Origin: Angiostrongylus vasorum
Lineage: Eukaryota; Nematoda; Chromadorea; Rhabditida; Metastrongylidae
DNA length: 64,000 nucleotides
Reading direction: 5' to 3'
NCBI GenBank assembly: GCA_018806985.1
Contig: JADANN010000162.1
Coordinates: 558,001-622,000, forward strand
Position 1 is the stretch's first letter, and the number at the start of each line of letters is the position of its first letter. This document shows positions 1-11,549 of this stretch, piece after piece. The translations under genes were made by a program, and so were the position numbers. The notes beneath the pieces were generated by a model. It saw only the letters and a program-made list of their open reading frames with translations, ran no database searches and was not told the origin of the DNA.

Positions 1-1040
1 TGCACAATGGTGGTGATCCATGAGGTATTGTGAGGTAATAGGAGGCTAGCGGGTTCAATATGCACAAATTACGTATACAACTGAAAATATGTATGTTTGT
101 GGGAAATTGTGGAATAAAGCTGCTTTTTTGCACAAACCTTAGGACTTTGTAAAAAAACAAGTCGACCGCCATTTGTCCACACCGTAGAAAATTTGTTATT
201 GTGTATTTAAGCTGTTGGAATAGGTGGTCATTAGTAACGAAGACACTGCTTCACCGTGGGTAGTGTGGTCATCGGTATCAAACTGCGATTTGCATTTTGG
301 GTTAATCTCTACCCAATGAGTGTTTTCCTAAGTTAGTTATTTTCGTGCAAAAGTCAGCTAACATTGAGCAAATGTGCCTGCCAACGTCTGTGGTAACGAA
401 CTCTTGAGGTTTCACGTAGGATACTTCGAGTCTTAATAGGAAATAACAACCAGCCTCAGCATCCTATTCACTAGATGGTACTCCCTACGATGTCACACGG
501 TGAAGGAACCGACAGAAAAGTATAAAATGTCGACTTGCGTAGAGGGTCGACAGAAATAGTCGAAAGCAACAAGTTCATTGCAAGTAGCAAAGATTTTTTT
601 TCTTTCTCTGGACCTACAACGTCAACGGCTTGCTCATATGTGTATGCCGACAGTTACGCTCCTCTTTGTCGTATGAAATGATTTTCGACTTTGGACTCAG
701 CGAACAACTATTGGATGATTACTAGGAAGGAAACGAATGGAGTATGTGCTGTGGATCGCGTTGGTAATGATGCCAAGCCATCCAAGATTCAAAGTAAGTT
801 TACAAATCAGGGAAGATAAATAAACCAACTGGTCATCTCTTTTTAAGTTTCATTAGGATTGTGCAGATAGTAATCTATGCAAACACTCGACATGTGTTCA
901 ATTGTGTAGCTAATTCTTGTTCCCAGCTCTCAATTGATCAACTAATAGTGCACTCCATAGGTTAAATCACTCAATCTGCCAGAAAGGTAATATAAGACGA
1001 AACAAAAAAACCGTTACAAGTTTTTGGAAATAGATAGAGA
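1..1040. other. Intergenic, no gene seen
   Basis: AT-rich sequence upstream of the OAC gene. All frames are broken by stops and I recognise no protein motif or RNA gene. A SINE B copy begins near 1040. Confidence 0.5.
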
Positions 1041-1240
1041 ACTAGCCGAGAAACAGGCGAAACGAAGGACCCGCATGGTGTGATGGTGAACGCGTTAGCC
1101 CCCGGAAAGGGTAATAGCGCGTTCGTTCTCCAGCGCAGACACCTCCTGCCTGGAGTTTTGCAAGTTATCTCAGCATCATTGTGGTTGAACACACAAAATA
1201 CCCTGCCGTGAAAAATTGTAATAGGTAGTGAATAAAAGAG
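1040..1240 (+). repeat. SINE family B copy
   Basis: The head reads CCGCATGGTGTGATGGTGAA, followed by CCCCCGGAAAGGGTAATAGCG and a degenerate B-box near 1120 (GCGTTCG). The body continues with the TTGCAAGTTATCTCAGCATC block and a tail with a TAGGTAGTGAATAAAA motif. The short ORF on the other strand is internal to the repeat and is not a gene. Confidence 0.75.
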
Positions 1241-1493
1241 TTAATGTTACAAATTTTTTTTAGTGGTTTCATAATATGACTTACAGTCGATTCATTCCTG
1301 CCATTCTTGCACACGCTGAGTTGATCTCACTATTAGGTCTTGGCAAGCCACTGCTTATGGTGGTGATGAACGATCTGTGGGGATTACCTCCCCAACACCT
1401 TAACTAAATATTTGCTTGTTTCAACGCCATTCTACCGTATCTGTTTTTTTACCGGTTGTTGCGGCATTAGCAACGTTTAACATCTAGCTTATT

Positions 1494-1503
1494 ATTTTAA
1501 CAG
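1494..1503 (+). promoter_or_regulatory. Candidate trans-splice acceptor of the OAC gene
   Basis: The pyrimidine/T-rich run ending TTTTAACAG at 1503 is the nearest good 3' splice site upstream of the ATG at 1528, with no 5' splice site between. In nematodes this is the usual place for spliced-leader addition. An alternative internal AG occurs at 1511-1512. Confidence 0.4.
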
Positions 1504-1527
1504 CCATTTTTAGCGCATCTTCTTATT

Positions 1528-3587
1528 ATGGCAGGAGCGGTGCTACTCGACTTGCAAGGCCTACGTGGGGTAGCTGTCATTTCAGTTCTTGCATTCCACT
1601 TCTTCCCTGAACATTTTCCAAACGGTTATGTGGGAGTCGATCAGTGAGTTAGCAGTTGAAAGGCAGAATTCACCGAGGAAATCGATCGGAATTCTTAGTT
1701 TTCCGTTATTTTTAGAGTATCAGTGGTGCTACCTTATTTTTTAGGTTCTTTGTTCTTTCTGGATTTCTAATAGCGATGATTCTCGATAAAGATGATAGCC
1801 TTACCGAAAGCGTTGCCTGTGAATTCTATTATCGTCGGATAAAACGCATTGTTCCGTTGTATTTGCTGGTGATCCTGCTCACTCTAGTGCTGTCCTTTCT
1901 AATCTTCCCACTTTCAAGCCTGAACGTCAATCTGGAATCAGCTAAAGTTGCACTTGTTTTTCTTTCAAATATCTGGCCTTCTTCGACTGCTTCCAACAGC
2001 TATTATAGTATGTTATCTCTCGCCGAAGATTTGTTCACCCATACCTGGTCGTTGGCAGTGGAAATGCAATTCTATGCGTTGGTTCCGTTCTTGACCGTGC
2101 TCTTAAAATGGCTGCCTCATCGGCAACATCGTTTCGTTCTGCTGGCGATCGGCGCAGCATCCTTCACATATCATGCGTTTTCCGACGCGAATACCTCATT
2201 CTACAGCGTTTTTGCACGACTATGGCAGTTTCTCATTGGGAACACCGCATATTTCTGCAGTAGCCGGTTTAATCCGGTTTTTAACGGCTATAAATCGCTT
2301 CCAACGGAGCCGAAGAACAACGGACACGAAGAGTGTGTAAGCAGTGGAGTCCCGAAAGTCTTCAAAGATTTCTTGCTGTTCATCTTACTGTTAGCCGTAA
2401 TTTATCCCTCTGAGCTGGATAAGCTATATTTGAGACTGACCACCACCTTGCTGACGGGTGCCTATGTCTGTTGTGGTGATGGTTTCTCTGTTATTTGTCG
2501 AATTTCATACATCGGCGACATATCGTACGCACTTTATCTCGTCCACTGGCCCGTTTACTGTTGGCTGAAACTTCACGAAATGAACAGAGTTTATCCCAGG
2601 TTTTTTGGTGCTGTGTGCTCCATGCTGATAGCCATGTTACTGACGGAGACCTTCGAGCGGTGTTACCGCCGTGCTGGAAAACCTCTCATTATATCTCTGG
2701 TGGTGTCACTCTATGCGCTGAATGCATGCATGATTTTCTCCAGCGACTACTTAATAGAATTTGTCTCCTACAAGCATACTGACGAGAATATCACGACAGA
2801 AGTGGCTATCGAAATAAATAATAAATATCAGGCAGACGATATCGTAAATTTAATTTACGATGGATGTATTTACAAAGAAAGACCACCGCATGGTTGGTGT
2901 ACGTTCAAGGACACCAACAAATCAGCCAGTTCGTCCTTGCTGATTTTGGGAAATAGTTGGGCTGCAAATCATGCCAAAGTGCTTCATGAGGGCTGCAAGC
3001 ATTCTGTCAAAAGAATGGAACTTTATTCAGAAGCAGCTTGTGAGGTCTTGGTTGAGACTCATTTCGAGAACTATTTCTGCCAGAAACCGTTTCTTAACTA
3101 CATGGATATTGTCAAAAAAGCACAACCGGACTACCTTTTTATTATTGAGCGACACTTGACTTTTTTACCGGCGTTGAACTCTACGGAAGCCGAACGAGCA
3201 GTGCTGTCAAAGCAAGCGGAGAGCCGAATTGACGAACTCAGTGCTGCAGTGAGGAAGAAACTGTTCATTTTGAATGCGATGCCTCGTCCATCGACAAAAA
3301 TCATTCGGATATTAAACCAGAAACTTTCCCAGAACGCATATATCAATCAGAGCGAGTTGATCGAACCAGTAGATGTGGCATTTGCCAATCAAGTCCTTGG
3401 TCGTGCTGTGAAATCGTGTAAGAACTGCTATCTGATCTCGTACGACAACATTTTCACTGAAGGATCCGTTTTCCGGATGTACGATAAGAGAACGAAGCTC
3501 AGCTTTTTCACCGGCGGTCAACATCTTTCACCATACGGCTTGTTACGAATCGCAGCACTCTATAAACATTTGTGCACATCACTTTAG
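1528..3587 (+). CDS. OAC-type acyltransferase-3 / SGNH membrane protein
   Basis: Two exons, 1528-1643 and 1745-3587, joined across a 101-nt intron with GTGAGT donor and TTTTTTAG acceptor, give about 652 residues. The join restores the family motif GVDQFFVLSGFLI. Other acyltransferase-3 signatures are present: LQGLRGVAVISVLAFH in the first helix, YYRRIKRIVPLY after the second, WSLAVEMQFYALVP in the middle and SYALYLVHWPVY near the last helices. The C-terminal third, from about residue 395, reads as an SGNH-like lumenal domain with GNSWA (block I) and HLSPYG (block V). Family knowledge says such proteins move acyl groups across membranes onto sugars or lipids; nematodes have many copies (oac genes). 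Substrate is unknown. The ATG at 1528 lies 24 nt after an AACAG splice signal, which suits trans-splicing. The residue three before the block V His is Gly instead of the usual Asp. Confidence 0.92.
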
Positions 3588-5100
3588 CGATTGTTTTTAT
3601 TCTTGACGTCCAGTATTCAAGGTAGTTTCCATTAGAAATCCAGGTGTTTTCGATATGACGTCATGATGGATCTTTTTTTTTGTTGTGCACAATCGTATCG
3701 GTTGCCATTTAAAATAATGGTTGGATTATGGGTAATTCGAAGAGATGACACTCTGTTATTTTCTATGGATGAATGAAGACTGTTCACTGATTTCTTTCAG
3801 ATGATTTTTACTTTGTGTTAACCTTCTCACATTAGAAAAATTGCAAGAAAACAAATTAACGTTTGTTTCTTGGCAGGTAAGTGATACCGTACTCTGCGCA
3901 GGAAGCCTTTCTGAGCTAAAGTATATACTACGCCTCCAAGTTCACTGACGCTTTATTTACATAGGAATAACAAGAAGACCATCGTACCATCCATCTAGTA
4001 CTAGATGAGCTTGGACTCAAATGGAGACTACTTCATTTGTCTATTAATTATTGAACCCATTTAGTAATTACGTTAACAAGCAAATTAATTATATTACAAA
4101 AACGAATGCATGGAGTTAACAAACATGGTTAACTACAGAATGAAGAACTTGACTAACCAGAAAGAAGCGGGAAAATTGAGGAAAAAGAAATCTACTGGTA
4201 GCAACACAATTCATCTGCACTCCGACGTGTACCTCGAGAAACCATGCCCACAGCGACGGGGCCTCGTGCTTGCATCGAGCTAAATCCGGTGGAGTAGAGC
4301 ACTTTTCTATTCAACCACTGATTGAAGTAGTCAGGATAACCGAGACAAGTCCACAAAGTATAGTTATCACTTAGGTTTGATAAGGCAAAGAAGGAAATCT
4401 CGCACGAATACTTTAATAAAATAGAAGTTAAAAAATCACTCATGGTATTGACACTCACTAACATGACCGTCGATTTTTTGCACGATCTCTTGGTAGCGTT
4501 TTCCTAGTGATGTTTTTTGGGGGATCTGCAGCACCTGTTTTGACTACGTGATCGGCCCACGTGAGTACTCCATGCATTCCCGTGAATCTTGAAGATGATC
4601 TATTTTTCGAAGGCCATAATGACATCGCTGGAGCTTTGTGTGTTTAGGTAGTGCATCACGAGACACTGTCGAAGCATTTTGTGGATGGTGCGGGAAAATC
4701 TCGACGTTTTCCCACTGCTTCTGGAAAAACTGCGACATAATTCAAAGGTCAAGGGAAGGACATGGATTTTCACCAATGTCGTTTTCATCCCATTTCATAT
4801 TGACACTTGTAACTCGGTAGCAGGAAAGCTTCGACCTCATTGTCGTGCTGTCGGATCCCTTTCCACGAGTGTAGAGTGACATTAAAAAGCTATATTATCG
4901 GGGTGCAGTTGCCATGGTAGTTAGCAAAAGTACTTGTGCACTAAGCTACCAATCTTTGATTACCGAACGCTCATAGAATAGTATTAGTTTCAACGTTGCT
5001 GAATCACTCGTCAGTCACAATGACCTGTGCTTTTCTGAGCAGCTTCCATGGCGTCTCCCTAGCAACCGTTTAAATGTTGTCCGTGAAGTAGAATCCTTAA
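3588..5100. other. Intergenic, weak ORFs only
   Basis: No recognisable gene. A minus-strand ORF of 90 codons (4192-4464) and overlapping ORFs at 4544-4820 have no motif I know and mixed frames. They may be decayed transposase sequence but I cannot show it. Confidence 0.4.
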
Positions 5101-5104
5101 ACGA

Positions 5105-5379
5105 TAAAAGGATAAAGGATAAAGCTATTGGCGTTGATCAATCTCTTAGGGATGCACCATACATTCGACTTCATCGTTAGAGGTGATTGAATGCATATCT
5201 GGCCTATACAATGACTCGCAGGGTCTACCTGTGTATTCAGTCAGTGCTGCTAACCTCCCAAGAAAGTCTCGCACCAATTTGCCGATCGCGGAGGGATGGA
5301 AAGCTTGGTGATCGTTTTGCGCGAGATGGAACGCTTTTAAATTGCAGAATAGCTCTAACGATTCCGTAACATGCGCCCT
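5105..5379 (-). repeat. SINE family A copy (degenerate)
   Basis: On the minus strand the 5' end is the decayed tRNA-like head (complement of CTCTAACGATTCCGTAACATG) and the 3' end is the GATTGATCAACGCC / TTTATCC tail. The central block with GGCCAGATATGCATTCAATC-like sequence is clear. Confidence 0.8.
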
Positions 5380-5615
5380 GCAGAATTCTTACGGTCTGAA
5401 ATTATTAACAGCTATGATGGGGTCCCAAACCTCCTAACTACAAAGATAGGGCATATTCTACATAGTTTTCTGGTTCGCTGTTGAGCAGTTCGTATTGCAT
5501 GGTCGGGTGTCGTTAGTCACATAGATGAAGAATATCTTGCAAAATATTCTTATCATACAAGATTTAGATCTTCAGAAGTTAACACTTAAAACTGTCTGCA
5601 CTAAATGTGCATTTG

Positions 5616-5843
5616 CTACCTAGATCGAGTCTCCTCTTCTTTCTCATGAGGATCTCCTTGGTAGTGGCCAACTTGCGATCTGTACTTCTTGGTTACGAAC
5701 TCATCTACGCTTTTGAAAGAACACTCGAGTTTTTCGACGACCATTTCGTTGTCTTCAGAGGTCGCTCGCAATGCGTCGGTCACTCTTGCGAAATGGTTTT
5801 GGTCACAGTGTTCTCGTCTCACCTTATTTACCTTTTTCCTCAT
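5616..5843 (-). CDS. Possible exon, unknown protein
   Basis: An open frame of 75 codons encodes a charged, helix-prone sequence (for example TSEDNEMVVEKLE and HEKEEETRSR at the C-terminus) and ends in a stop. I do not recognise a family. It lies just downstream of another protein-like minus-strand ORF (5944-6231), but the best splice donor of that ORF (phase 1, at 5970) has no good phase-matched acceptor here. The two are therefore listed separately. It could equally be chance. Confidence 0.25.
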   Translation of the reverse strand: MRKKVNKVRREHCDQNHFARVTDALRATSEDNEMVVEKLECSFKSVDEFVTKKYRSQVGHYQGDPHEKEEETRSR

Positions 5844-5943
5844 TGGTAGATTTCTAACATTTCTTTAAAGCAGGAGGATGAATCGAAGTTTCACACAGGG
5901 AGCGCAGTGATGTGGTGCGGTAGAGAACAGTGGTACTTAGAGG

Positions 5944-6231
5944 TCAAGGAGGCAGCATCTTCTGCTTACGAGATATGATCTTTCTCTGCTCGAGTTCCGA
6001 CATTAGATTGTTCTGTCTGATATCGATTTTTATTCTTTCAAAAAAAGAGGTTCCTACAGGAGAGAAGTGCTTTTGCAAAGAGCTCAGTAAAACTCTTTCC
6101 ATCTTATCCCAGTTTCGTATTTTTAAATTTTCGCCGAGACTGTATTTCCCTCCACTGGTGGAGTTTCCTTTGCAGATCTCCACTATTTCATGGGCAGCAA
6201 CTTGCTTAAATTGGGAACAAGTTATGACCAA
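5944..6231 (-). CDS. Possible exon, unknown protein
   Basis: The minus-strand ORF starts at an ATG at 6231 and reads 95 codons with balanced composition (motifs such as HFSPVGTSFFERIKID and LMSELEQRK). A consensus donor, C|GTAAGC, occurs at 5970, which would remove the last 8 codons. No domain is recognised. The overlapping plus-strand ORF looks like its shadow because it is hydrophobic and Cys/Phe-rich. Confidence 0.3.
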   Translation of the reverse strand: MVITCSQFKQVAAHEIVEICKGNSTSGGKYSLGENLKIRNWDKMERVLLSSLQKHFSPVGTSFFERIKIDIRQNNLMSELEQRKIISRKQKMLPP

Positions 6232-6393
6232 GGAAGATGGAAGGATCTCTTTCTATCCATTGCATACATTGCAAACCTATTAGTGAACAACAGCGGTTCC
6301 CTTCATACTTTTAATGAAGGGATCTTCACCACACATATAAAGGCGTGTCCTCTGCCTGATTAACGAATTTCAATTTTCTTGTTCTTTTATATG

Positions 6394-6576
6394 AACAGTA
6401 GTCGTAGAAGACGACGTGATTCTGGAAGTACTGGTAGCTCTGTTTTTATGAGCAAGTGTAGCTCGAAATCTCGGAAATTTGGATCTCTCATTTCATATGA
6501 TGACGATGAAAGCAGTGAGCCCGATAATGAGACATTTAAATGCCAAAGTAGCCTAAAAAAACCTTCCGTCTTTTAG
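6394..6576 (+). CDS. Possible small Ser/Arg/acidic protein
   Basis: Sixty-one codons from an ATG at 6391-6394 encode an Arg cluster (RRRRRD), a Ser-rich middle, an acidic patch (YDDDESSEPDNE) and a Lys-containing end, finishing at TAG 6576. Such low-complexity composition can be a real terminal exon or chance. No splice or conservation support is visible. Confidence 0.25.
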   Translation, partial: NSSRRRRRDSGSTGSSVFMSKCSSKSRKFGSLISYDDDESSEPDNETFKCQSSLKKPSVF

Positions 6577-6579
6577 CAT

Positions 6580-6837
6580 AGCACTCTACATTTGGTATTG
6601 CAACAAGACTCCATACAAGGATTATCATGATGTAACAAGAACACTTGTTCAAATCTGTTTGTACGCCAGGAATCATTCGAACCATTAGGAGAAACCACTT
6701 GGAAAGGAAACATAATCTTTAACCCTGATTTAAATTACACAGTTTCTCATGCATGGAAAAGGCCAGGATTCGTATTTATTTCTTCGACGCGTTTTTAAAG
6801 CTGATATCTATAATAGGCTGACTCAGCCGATTAGAGT

Positions 6838-6880
<43 letters not shown>

Positions 6881-8040
6881 GAAGAAGCCGAAGAACGCAA
6901 ACTTCAGTCAATGTAGAATCCAATTAAGTGAACACCTCAGCATATGTGCTCATTTCGACGTAAGTGGTCCTGAAAACTTTCCGTCACAAGAAGCTTTAAA
7001 CGAATTCAGCTGAGCAGTTCCATTCTAACTCGATCTCTTAAAAATATGATGTGGTCTGAAGCAACCTTTTTTCCAATGAATGATGTTAAGGTGTAAAGCG
7101 CCTGAAAACTGAGTCGCATGTTACAGCACAACTTTCAAAAGACTCACAGTTTTAGACAACGATGTAATTCACTGTAAGCACACGATTTGCAGTCTGAATG
7201 TCCTAAAATATGCATCATACAGCCACAATGCTCCCAGCGAATTCCGTTGGTTAGCGCGAATTCCGAGTCCTTGCTGTCTCCCGACAACCATCTGCTCGCC
7301 CAGCTGCGTAACAGCCAATGTCTAGCTCGTTAGCCGGTGGTATGTGGTTAATGAATAGTGATCGATATCTCATCTTATGCAGCACCAGCACTCCTAGGAA
7401 AAGAAAGAACGAGGTCGTAGTCCGTGAAAGAGCATCTTAAGCTGCACATTTAAAACGTAATGATGTCTTGTTGCGTTCAGAATGAAATATCTTAGAATCA
7501 GCCACGAAGACATTACCAGTGTTTTTGTGTGCCTGCTAATTCAGCTCACTGTTGCACTGAACAAACAGTTTCGCGTCTTCCACTATGACGGAAACTATGA
7601 AGAACAGTGTTGTGCAAAATAGTCCCTGCTCCTCATTCTGGAAAACAACGCTGCAGTCTTAATGAATTCCTATTCTATTCCACCTCGTCTTTGCCACCCA
7701 TTATTTACCACAAGCTCCCAAAGCGGTCGCCAACGATGTGACTATCTGAATGTGATAGGAGAGCGACGGCAGACAGTGGTCTTCCATATCACGCAATTGA
7801 ACGTTCTCTGGATTTCTTTTAATAGGATGTTAGTTTATTCTAATTGGCCTGAAGACTGCTTTAATGCAGTCGTGACCGCCCTCTGTCCTTCTTCGAAATG
7901 AACGAGATTAGTATCAGGTTTTGGAAGAAATTCTAGAAGTGGTCAACAAAGCTTGAAAAAGGAGCACAGTGATTGTGATCGTTTTAGTTTAAATGAAAAA
8001 TGGTCAGTAAATAAAAGCTAAAACATTATTCTCTCAATAC
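6580..8040. other. Intergenic, no gene seen
   Basis: Apart from the microsatellite, I see nothing supportable. The 79-codon plus-strand ORF at 7662-7901 has no known motif. Confidence 0.4.
6838..6878. repeat. (GA)n microsatellite
   Basis: About 18 uninterrupted GA/AG dinucleotides between 6840 and 6878, followed by an imperfect GCCGAAGAA duplication. No gene is near enough to assign it a role. Confidence 0.97.
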
Positions 8041-8215
8041 ATAAATTTTTATCCACTACCTATTACTTTTTGTGTCAGAATACAATGTGAAATATAACTA
8101 CAATGATGCTAAGATATTTGCAAAACTAGTACGGCAGGGCGGCTTCGAATCCGTGATTATCCTTTCTGGGCGCTCACGTGCTACCTCTGCACCACCGAAA
8201 ATTCTTATAACATCA
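8040..8215 (-). repeat. SINE family B copy
   Basis: The minus-strand head is GGTGGTGCAGAGGTAGCACG with B-box GGATTCGAAGCC, followed by the TTGCAAATATCTTAGCATCA body and a TAGGTAGTGGATAAAA tail. This is the most tRNA-like head of the family in the window. It faces the plus-strand copy at 8270, head to head. Confidence 0.8.
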
Positions 8216-8269
8216 ATATAAAGGTGACTGCTGATAGCATCATCAGGGTAGAAAACTATCTGAGAGGAA

Positions 8270-8400
8270 GGCAAATTAAAGGACCCGTTGGTGCAGTGAT
8301 AACACGTGAACCCCCGGAAAGGGTAATCGCAGGTTCGAAACTGGATTGGCGTCCACGTTTTGTGAATATCTCAGCATCATTGTAATTGTTATTTTTACCA
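8270..8400 (+). repeat. SINE family B copy
   Basis: The head is CCGTTGGTGCAGTGATAACA and the B-box is AGGTTCGAAAC at 8332-8342. It is followed by the AATATCTCAGCATCATTGTA body and has lost the 3' tail. Confidence 0.8.
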
Positions 8401-8719
8401 TCTAACATTTTCATAGTAAAGCTTGACGCCATCTCGACATTTAACACTGGAAATTCCATGTTGATAAAGTAGAGATGAACATAAAAACTCAAACAACAGC
8501 CAAATCCAAAAAAAAGTGCTCAAAAAATAACAATAGCTATCAGCGTGTGCACAGGAAGAGAGCAGAAGAAAGAATTCGTGAAAATGGGGCTGAAAACAGC
8601 CATTTCCAATGGCTGAGAAACTGTGGCTCCTCAGGATAGGTTGGGAGGAAAGACGATGCCACCAAACCACATTTTTTAGCGAGGATTAAATCTCGCTTAT
8701 CCTGCACTTCATTTCCAAA

Positions 8720-9265
8720 GTAGTAAAGAGAGCTATAAAACGTTGCTTAAAATGGTCCGGTCTAGAGAATTAGGTAGCAGTGACTGAAATACCACCGCAT
8801 ATTCTAAGACACCAGCTAGTTCGCAACCGCCTGTATGACCGTTTATACAAAAAGCAAAACTGCATAATATGCCCTAACGGTAGAGAGAGTCATTGGATAA
8901 ATTCAGGTGCGGTTTATCTGATCTCTTGTAAAATGTGCGGAGAGGGAATAAATTAGCGAAACGGGTAGACCATTCTGCGTCCGTATAAAAGAAAACCTAG
9001 TCACTAAGCGTAGAGTTAAACAAAACATCTCACTAGGCGTGCATAGGACACAGTTACATAATGGAGAAGATTTCGAAGCAAAAAGTCACGATCTTTGCAC
9101 AGGAATCTGAAACCTTAGCGCGTAAAATCCTCGAAGTATTCTGGATAAGTTCCAAGAATCGAAAAATGAACCGTAGGGAAGGGATGCTTCATTATCATGC
9201 GGGATCTAACACTACATCTGAGATTGATATCTTATACGTGAGACTTGCTTATTACTCTTCAGTGT
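8720..9265 (+). mobile_element. Penelope-like retroelement remnant (3' part)
   Basis: Translations in shifting frames recover the C-terminal half of a Penelope-like polyprotein. In order they are RHQLVRNRLYDRL, then NCIICPNGRESHWINSG with AVYLISCKMCG (the Cys-pair motif ahead of the GIY-YIG endonuclease), then TGRP/RIKE-like pieces. The end is KVTIFAQESETLARKILEVFW plus SSKNRKMNRREG in the ORF at 9061-9267. Family knowledge places these blocks in the linker and GIY-YIG region of Penelope-like elements. Several stops and frame changes show it is dead. The minus-strand ORF at 9259-9477 immediately after is unrecognised. Confidence 0.75.
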
Positions 9266-9269
9266 GAAC

Positions 9270-11245
9270 TCGTCATTGTAACTTTCCACGTGGAATACCC
9301 AGTGGAGAACTCATAGAGAGCGGTGAGTGTGAAGAGAAGCTCTTTCCTATCCAATGCGGGTGGAAATTGGATGTCGTCGTTTTTTTCCTGGAGGTTATGA
9401 AGGTGTTTGGCTAACAAGGTTGTGGTTAAATCGACCATTCCAAGCATTGATAGAGATGAAATCCGCGGAAACGGCACCTTTTTTTGTCAATAAAAAATAA
9501 AGTGGCACCCTCGTGTTTGCTCATCAAGAAAATTGTGAGTTATTTGATCAATGCCGAGGCTAACAGGAAGAGTCTTGGAAATTACTGCAAACAACAGTCC
9601 TTTCTTATTTCTATGTCCAAAAATTTCACTGAAGTTTCATTCTTTCTTTTTCTCTCAAACATAGACCTTTCTCCTTGGCTGTCATCGATTACTGCTCTGT
9701 ACTGAAATGGGTAGGCGTCCAACAAATACTACGGTTGAGTCGTGCATTTAATCAACCCTTTCCGACACAATTTCCATCATTTGCGCTCAACACCTCAGTT
9801 CCGTTTGACGAACGTTAATCTCACATTTACTTTTATTTGACTTGCTTACGTGGATACTTGAACGGTTCGCCTACACATTCCATGCAAGCGTCACTGGTCA
9901 TTTCCTTCGTACCGTTGTCATGCAGACGCCAACATAGGTAACTGAGTTCATATGTGATCGGTTTGACTGCGGTTGACGATTCGTGGTGTCATCGCTCCAG
10001 TGACATATTGACGAAATAGAGCTGGCCGTGTTTACTCATTTCTGGAATCCAAAGCCGTCAGTGCTGTGGTACTTCTCGGTCACCAGCAGAGATAGAAACT
10101 TGTCCTTCTAAATTAAAGGGAAGTTTGGCGACCCCTCCACTACTCGAAAGTTGGGGCGAAATGTCACAGGCCGATACACTTCGGATAAGTGCTGTAATTG
10201 TTCTACTCGCCTCAAATGTCACTTTCTCAAGGGTCCTATCTCCCAAATTCATTCCATTTTTTTCAGAATCTTCTATTTCATTTTTCTTTAGAAATTCATG
10301 ATGGTCAAAGAGCCTAAATAGAACCAGGATGTGATTTCATGGCTGACAATCCGTTCCTTCTTCCAGGACCGCAGTGATCCTTGCCGTTACTCGACCAAAG
10401 GATGTACAATAAATATAACGGCCTCATTGCCATAACATTTAACGAAACTATGAACGTATAACTTCAACCATGAAGAAGAAAAGCCAGTTTCAGAAAAAGA
10501 AACGATTTGGAAAGCGCAACCATCATGGGAACGATCTGCGTTTCGTCTCTTCAAGACGTCCCCCTCCTCATTCGATCAACTCAAAAATGGCATTCAGTGT
10601 TGGGTGAATAACGCGTAGAACAGACGTCCTTCTTACTGGTTTCGGGAAATAGACAACAGCCAGTCCATCCTGGACTTCTTCGCCTTTCTCTCTCGCTGTT
10701 CAGGTGTCCTCATCGGAATCGTCCAGCTCGCGCAAGATTCCTGTGTTATCACATTTCATTGCTCAAACGTGCTCAATTGACGGCAGTGAAAGCCAATGCC
10801 AAAGCTGTCCTTGCTAACATCACATGAACGCACCATCGAAGTAATTTATTTATCTGCCTAATTTTTTTCCTAAAATAGTGGATGTTGAATTGATTTCTGG
10901 AACTTCTTTTCTGTCGCTAATGAGCACACTGCTAGTTCTTCGACATTTGCCAGTAAGAGATACTGTTTGAACTTCTTATTCACCATAACCAATCGCTCTT
11001 AAAGGATCGCATGTATTGAAATCGATTCATCGATCTTAGCTTTACGATTATAAATCACTGGAACTAAACATATCAAAGTATTTCTTTATTCTTTTCTTTG
11101 TTCTTTTTTAAAAAAGGAGATTATCTGGTAGTCTTCAGGGTTTCATCGATTCAATAGATTAAACAAAGAATGGAGAAGAAAGGAAAAGGAAATGATAATA
11201 TTTCTCAGATGAATCGCTTTTTAGACCAACTGTCAATCCATATTC
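9270..11245. other. Intergenic, weak ORFs only
   Basis: No recognisable gene. The minus-strand ORFs at 9259-9477 (72 codons) and 10058-10252 (64 codons, with DRTLEKVTFEASRTI) have plausible composition but no motif or splice support. Confidence 0.35.
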
Positions 11246-11250
11246 TGATT

Positions 11251-11545
11251 GGGGCGCGTGTAACGCAGTGGTTAGATACGCCCTCCAATACACATGGGAT
11301 CGATCCTGCACCCAAGCCCACCAAGCTTTCCATACTTCCGGGGTCGGCATTGGTATTGGTACCAGAATTGTATGGGAGGATAGCAGCACTGACTCAATAC
11401 ATCGATAGGCCACCGCAAGTCATTGTGCTGAACAGATATGTCAGGATTTTCAATCACCCTCTAACGACGCTTAATGAAGCCGAATTCATGGCGCATCCCT
11501 CAGGGATTGATCAATGTCGAGAGCTCTACCCTTTATCTTTTTTTT
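11251..11545 (+). repeat. SINE family A copy
   Basis: Near full length. The head is GGGGCGCGTGTAACGCAGTG, the B-box GGGATCGATCC at 11297-11307. The central block contains AATTGTATGGGAGGATAGCA, then AGGCCACCGCAAGTCATTG, ending GATTGATCAATG...CTTTATCTTTTT. The 147-codon ORF across it is internal to the repeat. Confidence 0.88.
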
Positions 11546-11549
11546 GTTG

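Noticed and set aside
4190..4820. Decayed mariner-type transposase
   Set aside because: Some peptides on the minus strand hinted at it, but I could not find a catalytic DD(D/E) block or terminal repeats.
5930..6283. 117-codon plus-strand ORF
   Set aside because: Hydrophobic, Cys/Phe-rich translation complementary to a more protein-like minus frame. It is probably a shadow.
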